Origin: an uncultured Muribaculaceae bacterium
Lineage (GTDB): Bacteria; Bacteroidota; Bacteroidia; Bacteroidales; Muribaculaceae
NCBI GenBank assembly: GCA_904501735.1
Contig: CAJGBY010000004.1
Location: 1-64,000, forward strand
DNA length: 64,000 nucleotides
Direction of reading: 5' to 3'
Shown here: positions 60,592 through 64,000 of the stretch, piece after piece
Layout of the letters: each line of letters starts with the position of its first letter
How positions within the stretch are numbered: position 1 is the first letter of the stretch
Notes under the pieces: model-generated
Seen by the model: only the letters and a program-made list of their open reading frames with translations
Told to the model about the DNA's origin: nothing
Databases searched by the model: none
Position numbers and translations under genes: made by a program

Positions 60592-61284
60592 ATGGAAGAA
60601 AAACAGTATTCATATAAATATCCGCATCCTGCAGTGACTACCGACTGCGTAATATTTGGGTATGACGGAATGGAGTTGAAGGTGCTTCTTATTGAGCGCG
60701 GAATTGACCCTTACAAAGGTACTTGGGCATTGCCTGGAGGATTCCTTCGAATAACAGAAACTGCTGAGGAATGTGCAATGCGTGAGCTAAAAGAAGAAAC
60801 TGGTTTTGCATGTAGCCGACTTGAGCAGTTGCGCACATTTACCGAAGTGCGTCGCGACCCTCGCGAGCGCGTGATTACGATAGCATTTTTTGCATTGGTG
60901 AAGATTTCGGAAGTACAAGGCGGTGATGATGCAACAAGAGCTCAATGGTTTGGCTTGAACGAAATTCCTAAGTTGGCTTTTGACCATGATAAGATTTTGC
61001 GAGAAGCCACTATCCGATTGCGTGAGCGAATACACTTCGAACCAATAGGATTTGATCTGTTGCCAGAGGTGTTCACAATGCCACAGCTGCAAAATTTATA
61101 TGAAGCAATATTGCAAGTGAAGTTTGATCGTCGCAATTTCCATCGCAAGATTCAAAAATTGAATATTGTGAAACCCGTAGAAGAAAGAGCCGACGATACA
61201 CCTACACGCATACCGAGCAAATTTAAATTTAACTCGGAAGAATATGTGAGAATGAAGAAAAAAGGATTTAGACTGGAATTTTAA
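60592..61284 (+). CDS. NrtR-like NUDIX transcriptional regulator
   Basis: The 230-residue protein has an N-terminal NUDIX domain (about 15-145) with DCVIFGYDGMELKVLLIERG and an intact NUDIX box in GGFLRITETAEECAMRELKE followed by ETGF, and a C-terminal winged-helix part (about 150-225) with FEPIGFDLLPEVFTMPQLQN and LYEAILQVKFDRRNFHRKIQ. This matches NrtR/AraR-type regulators, in which the NUDIX domain senses ADP-ribose or other ligands and the tail binds DNA. It heads a unit with an ADP-ribosylglycohydrolase (25-base gap), which favours an ADP-ribose/NAD-related ligand. Confidence 0.85.
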   Translation: MEEKQYSYKYPHPAVTTDCVIFGYDGMELKVLLIERGIDPYKGTWALPGGFLRITETAEECAMRELKEETGFACSRLEQLRTFTEVRRDPRERVITIAFFALVKISEVQGGDDATRAQWFGLNEIPKLAFDHDKILREATIRLRERIHFEPIGFDLLPEVFTMPQLQNLYEAILQVKFDRRNFHRKIQKLNIVKPVEERADDTPTRIPSKFKFNSEEYVRMKKKGFRLEF

Positions 61285-61309
61285 AACACAAAAATAGGAG
61301 AAAAAAAGT

Positions 61310-62209
61310 ATGGAAGAAAATGGTCTACAAGTGCAGGATTGTAAGGTAACAAAAGGCATAATAGGAGCAATAATAGGCGATATAGTGGGCTCACGATTTG
61401 AGTGGGATAATTATAGAGCCACCGATTTTGAATTTGCGCATGAGGAATGCTTTTTCACTGATGATTCGGTGATGACTATCGCTGTGGCTGAATGGTTGAT
61501 GACGAAGGATATGAAGTATACCAACAAGTATATCTACGACCATGCAGGCGATGATTTGGCTCCAATATTGCGTGAGTGGGGGCTTCGTTATCCTAATGCG
61601 GGATATGGAGGAATGTTCTACTTTTGGATATTTAGTAGAGACACTAATATGCACAAGCCATATAATAGCTATGGCAATGGATCGGGAATGCGTGTGAGTC
61701 CTGTGGGATTTTATGCAAGATCGCTCAAGGAGGCATTGAAACTTGCCGAAGAGTCGGCCGAAGTAACCCACAATCACCCCGAAGGAATAAAAGGTGCGCA
61801 AGCCATAGCATCGGCAATATATCTTGCACGAATGGGCAAATCAAAGCAAGAGATAAAGGAATATATCGAGAGCGAATTTGACTATGATTTGAGCCGTACA
61901 TGCGACGAAATAAGACCTGACTATAGTTTCAATGAAACATGTCAAGGTTGTTGTCCTGAAGCAATCATCGCTTTCCTCGAAAGTGATGACTATGAGTCGG
62001 CAGTGCGATTGGCTGTGTCGCTTGGAGGTGATAGTGATACGATAGCATGTATGACAGGAAGTATAGCAGCAGCTTTTTATGGAGTGCCCGATGAATTGGT
62101 AGCAAAGTTCTTGTCTTATCTGTCGGACGAAATGAGAACTGTGTTGGATAACTTCGAAAAAATGCTTGTCGACCGTCAAAAACGCTCTTTCGGAGTTATA
62201 ATGGAATAA
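61310..62209 (+). CDS. ADP-ribosylglycohydrolase family protein (DraG/ARH)
   Basis: The 299-residue protein has IGAIIGDIVGSRFEW, FTDDSVMTIAVAEWL (metal ligands Thr-Asp-Asp), SYGNGSGMRVSPVGFYA, VTHNHPEGIKGAQAI and SLGGDSDTIACMTGSIAAAF (the second Asp pair), the complete di-metal site of DraG/ARH enzymes. It removes ADP-ribose from a protein or small molecule. The next gene is separated by a terminator, so this ends the NrtR unit. Confidence 0.93.
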   Translation: MEENGLQVQDCKVTKGIIGAIIGDIVGSRFEWDNYRATDFEFAHEECFFTDDSVMTIAVAEWLMTKDMKYTNKYIYDHAGDDLAPILREWGLRYPNAGYGGMFYFWIFSRDTNMHKPYNSYGNGSGMRVSPVGFYARSLKEALKLAEESAEVTHNHPEGIKGAQAIASAIYLARMGKSKQEIKEYIESEFDYDLSRTCDEIRPDYSFNETCQGCCPEAIIAFLESDDYESAVRLAVSLGGDSDTIACMTGSIAAAFYGVPDELVAKFLSYLSDEMRTVLDNFEKMLVDRQKRSFGVIME

Positions 62210-62235
62210 ATTAAATTTTGAACATAACATTAAGG

Positions 62236-62270
62236 AGTCAATCTATCGTGTGGATAGGTTGACTTTTTTG
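62236..62270 (+). terminator. intrinsic terminator
   Basis: AGTCAATCTATC (62236-62247) pairs with GATAGGTTGACT (62253-62264), one T-G, followed by T6. It ends the NrtR-ADP-ribosylglycohydrolase unit. Confidence 0.9.
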
Positions 62271-62349
62271 TGTCGTGTAGCAAACCAAGTAAGCCGTTGT
62301 AGTGTTTTATCGAAGAAAAATGTTTAATAACAAAAAACAAGTATGAATT

Positions 62350-64000
62350 ATGAATTGGTTTGTTGACACATTCAGAGAATATCCCTCATTGGCGATATTT
62401 CTCACGATTGGCGTAGGCTTCTGGATAGGGAAGCTTAAGTACAAGAGTTTCTCGCTCGGTACAGTAACATCGGTGCTACTTGTGGGCGTTCTTGTGGGGC
62501 AAATGGGCATAGCGATTTCAGGACCGCTGAAGTCGGTGTTCTTTTTGCTGTTTCTGTTCTCGATAGGTTACAGTGTAGGACCGCAATTTTTTAGCGCCTT
62601 GCGAGGCGACGGCATAAAGCAAGTCGTGTTTGCCTGTGTGTTGTGTGTTGTGTGTTTGCTCGTAACTTGGGGTATTGCTGTCGCATTTGGTTACAATCCA
62701 GGAGAAGCTGCGGGATTGTTGTCGGGTGCACAAACAATATCGGCCGTTATCGGTGTGGGTGGCGATACTATTCAAACACTTGGAGTGTCGGCTGCCGAAA
62801 AGAAAGCGTGGATTGATATGATTCCAGTGTGTTATGCTGTAACCTACATATTTGGTACTGTGGGCTCGGCTTATATCCTTGGTAACATAGGTCCTAAGCT
62901 ACTTGGTGGTCTTGAAAAAGTGAAGGCACAAACAGTAGAACTTGCTCGAAAACTCAATCAAAGTAGTATTACAGATGATCCTGCTTACATTAATGCTTGC
63001 CGTCCTGTATCATTTCGTGCTTATAAGGTTTCGGCCGATTTCTTTGCTACTCCTCGCACAGTAGATGAGATTGAAGAACACTTCAAGAGCCTTGGACGAC
63101 GCATCTTTGTGGAACGCTTGCGTATCAATGGTGAGATAGTGGAGGTAAAACCCGATATGAAAGTGTCGATAGGCGATGAAATGGTGTTGAGCGGTCGTCG
63201 CGAATATATTGTGCAAGACGAAAGTTGGATTGGAGCCGAAGTGAGCGATTACGAACTACTTAGCTTCCCAGCCGAAGAATTGCCAATCACGATTACCAAG
63301 AAAGTGGCCGATGGCAGTACTGTTGACGACCTACGAGCAAAACCGTTTATGCGTGGTATAATGATTAAGAGCATTAAGCGTGGTGGCGTGGAAATTCCTG
63401 TGCTTGCGCAAACAAAGCTTCAAGCAGGCGATACTATTCGCATCGTGGGACTTGTGCAAGAAGTGAATGCAGCGGCTCCACAGTTGGGTTATGTAGACCG
63501 TCCAACCAATAAGACCGACCTTGTGTTTGTGGGATTGGGTATTGTGATCGGTGGACTCATCGGAGCATTAACATTACATCTTGGAGGTGTACCTATCAGC
63601 CTAAGTACAAGCGGTGGCGCATTGATTGCTGGATTGTTCTTCGGTTGGTTACGCTCAAAGCACCCAACATTTGGTGGTATACCCGAACCTGCAGTATGGA
63701 TTCTTAATAATTTGGGTTTGAATATGTTCATTGCCGTAATTGGTATTGTGGCAGGTCCAACCTTTATTAGTGGTATTAAGGAAGTAGGTTTTATGTTGTT
63801 CATCGCAGGTGTGCTTGCTACCACTATTCCGTTGCTTATTGGAATATGGATGGGAGCCAAGATATTCAAGTTCCACCCAGCGATCAATCTCGGTTGTTGT
63901 GCCGGTGGTCGCACCACTACAGCAGCCCTTGGTGCAATTCAAGATTCGCTCGACAGCACGCTCCCAGCTATGGGTTACACAGTTACTTATGCAATCGGCA
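62350..64000 (+). CDS. AspT/YidE-type transporter (3' end beyond the window)
   Basis: The frame from MNWFVDTFREYPSLAIFLTI stays open to the window edge, 550 residues. It has about five membrane segments, then two TrkA-C (RCK_C) domains (about 220-290, LRINGEIVEVKPDMKVSIGD, and 300-370, MIKSIKRGGVEIPVLAQTKL), then a second membrane half. This is the AspT/YidE duplication of the aspartate:alanine exchanger group; GLLSGAQTISAVIGVGGDTI and LGCCAGGRTTTAALGAIQDS are the paired motifs of the two halves. AspT proteins are about 540-565 residues, so only a few residues are missing. In Bacteroides an aspartate decarboxylase can follow; that region is outside the window. Confidence 0.9.
   Translation, partial: MNWFVDTFREYPSLAIFLTIGVGFWIGKLKYKSFSLGTVTSVLLVGVLVGQMGIAISGPLKSVFFLLFLFSIGYSVGPQFFSALRGDGIKQVVFACVLCVVCLLVTWGIAVAFGYNPGEAAGLLSGAQTISAVIGVGGDTIQTLGVSAAEKKAWIDMIPVCYAVTYIFGTVGSAYILGNIGPKLLGGLEKVKAQTVELARKLNQSSITDDPAYINACRPVSFRAYKVSADFFATPRTVDEIEEHFKSLGRRIFVERLRINGEIVEVKPDMKVSIGDEMVLSGRREYIVQDESWIGAEVSDYELLSFPAEELPITITKKVADGSTVDDLRAKPFMRGIMIKSIKRGGVEIPVLAQTKLQAGDTIRIVGLVQEVNAAAPQLGYVDRPTNKTDLVFVGLGIVIGGLIGALTLHLGGVPISLSTSGGALIAGLFFGWLRSKHPTFGGIPEPAVWILNNLGLNMFIAVIGIVAGPTFISGIKEVGFMLFIAGVLATTIPLLIGIWMGAKIFKFHPAINLGCCAGGRTTTAALGAIQDSLDSTLPAMGYTVTYAIG

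Noticed and set aside
1..64000. Search by eye for tRNA, rRNA, IS elements and att sites
   Set aside because: No cloverleaf with a CCA-type acceptor, no rRNA stretch, no transposase or integrase reading frame was found.

Overview
The window looks like chromosomal DNA of a gut-type Bacteroidales bacterium. The evidence is a SusC/SusD pair, a type IX secretion component (PorQ) with cargo carrying C-terminal sorting domains, many Bacteroidetes-only families (DUF6249, DUF3822, PorQ), lipoproteins with Bacteroidetes lipoboxes, and repeated promoters of the form TTTG-N19/21-TAnnTTTG. The genus cannot be fixed from sequence alone. I see no IS element, phage, CRISPR array, rRNA or tRNA.

Layout. 1-5524: end of an unknown gene, a SUFU-like lipoprotein, a DUF2975/HTH pair, and a WG-repeat protein divergent from a LytTR - phosphodiester-glycosidase-like - PH-domain operon; the shared intergenic region carries four LytTR-like half-sites. 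5602-7032: a lipoprotein GH13 amylase on the minus strand. 7436-15208: SusC, SusD and two further surface lipoproteins. 15209-15827 and 16998-17337: gaps with a shared composite palindromic repeat. 15828-29903: secreted proteins, including two tandem phosphodiester glycosidases, a GHL10 glycosidase-like protein, a propeller protein and a giant N-acetylmuramoyl-L-alanine amidase, most with type IX C-terminal domains; porQ follows on the other strand. 31391-41494: TonB-like protein, RecD-like helicase, DUF3822, rsmD, DMT transporter, a type IX-exported GH13 amylase, then an ECF sigma cluster and ribonuclease Z on the minus strand. 41935-46948: two small lipoproteins, prenyl synthase, TatD, a serine hydrolase, miaA and a DUF4250 protein. 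47145-52120: a candidate small RNA, a fused C26-amidotransferase/M19-dipeptidase, a second ECF sigma pair, pyrE with an SRPBCC partner and an SPFH-tail-like protein. 52242-64000: acyl-CoA synthetase, FKBP isomerase, lgt, a YbjN/TPR-like protein, a metallophosphoesterase, a lipoprotein, an orphan leader-like transcript, a NrtR-like NUDIX regulator with an ADP-ribosylglycohydrolase, and a truncated AspT-type transporter.

Working together. The most coherent system is 7436-29903. A SusCD importer plus secreted phosphodiester glycosidases, a GHL10 enzyme and an amidase suggests capture of bacterial envelope glycans (peptidoglycan and/or phosphodiester-linked wall polymers) rather than plant glycan; this is inference from domain content. 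PorQ next to it supports export of the cargo by the type IX system. Second-tier points are the LytTR operator arrangement (3255-3330), the NrtR/ADP-ribosylglycohydrolase operon, and discrete small-RNA candidates with their own promoter and/or terminator.
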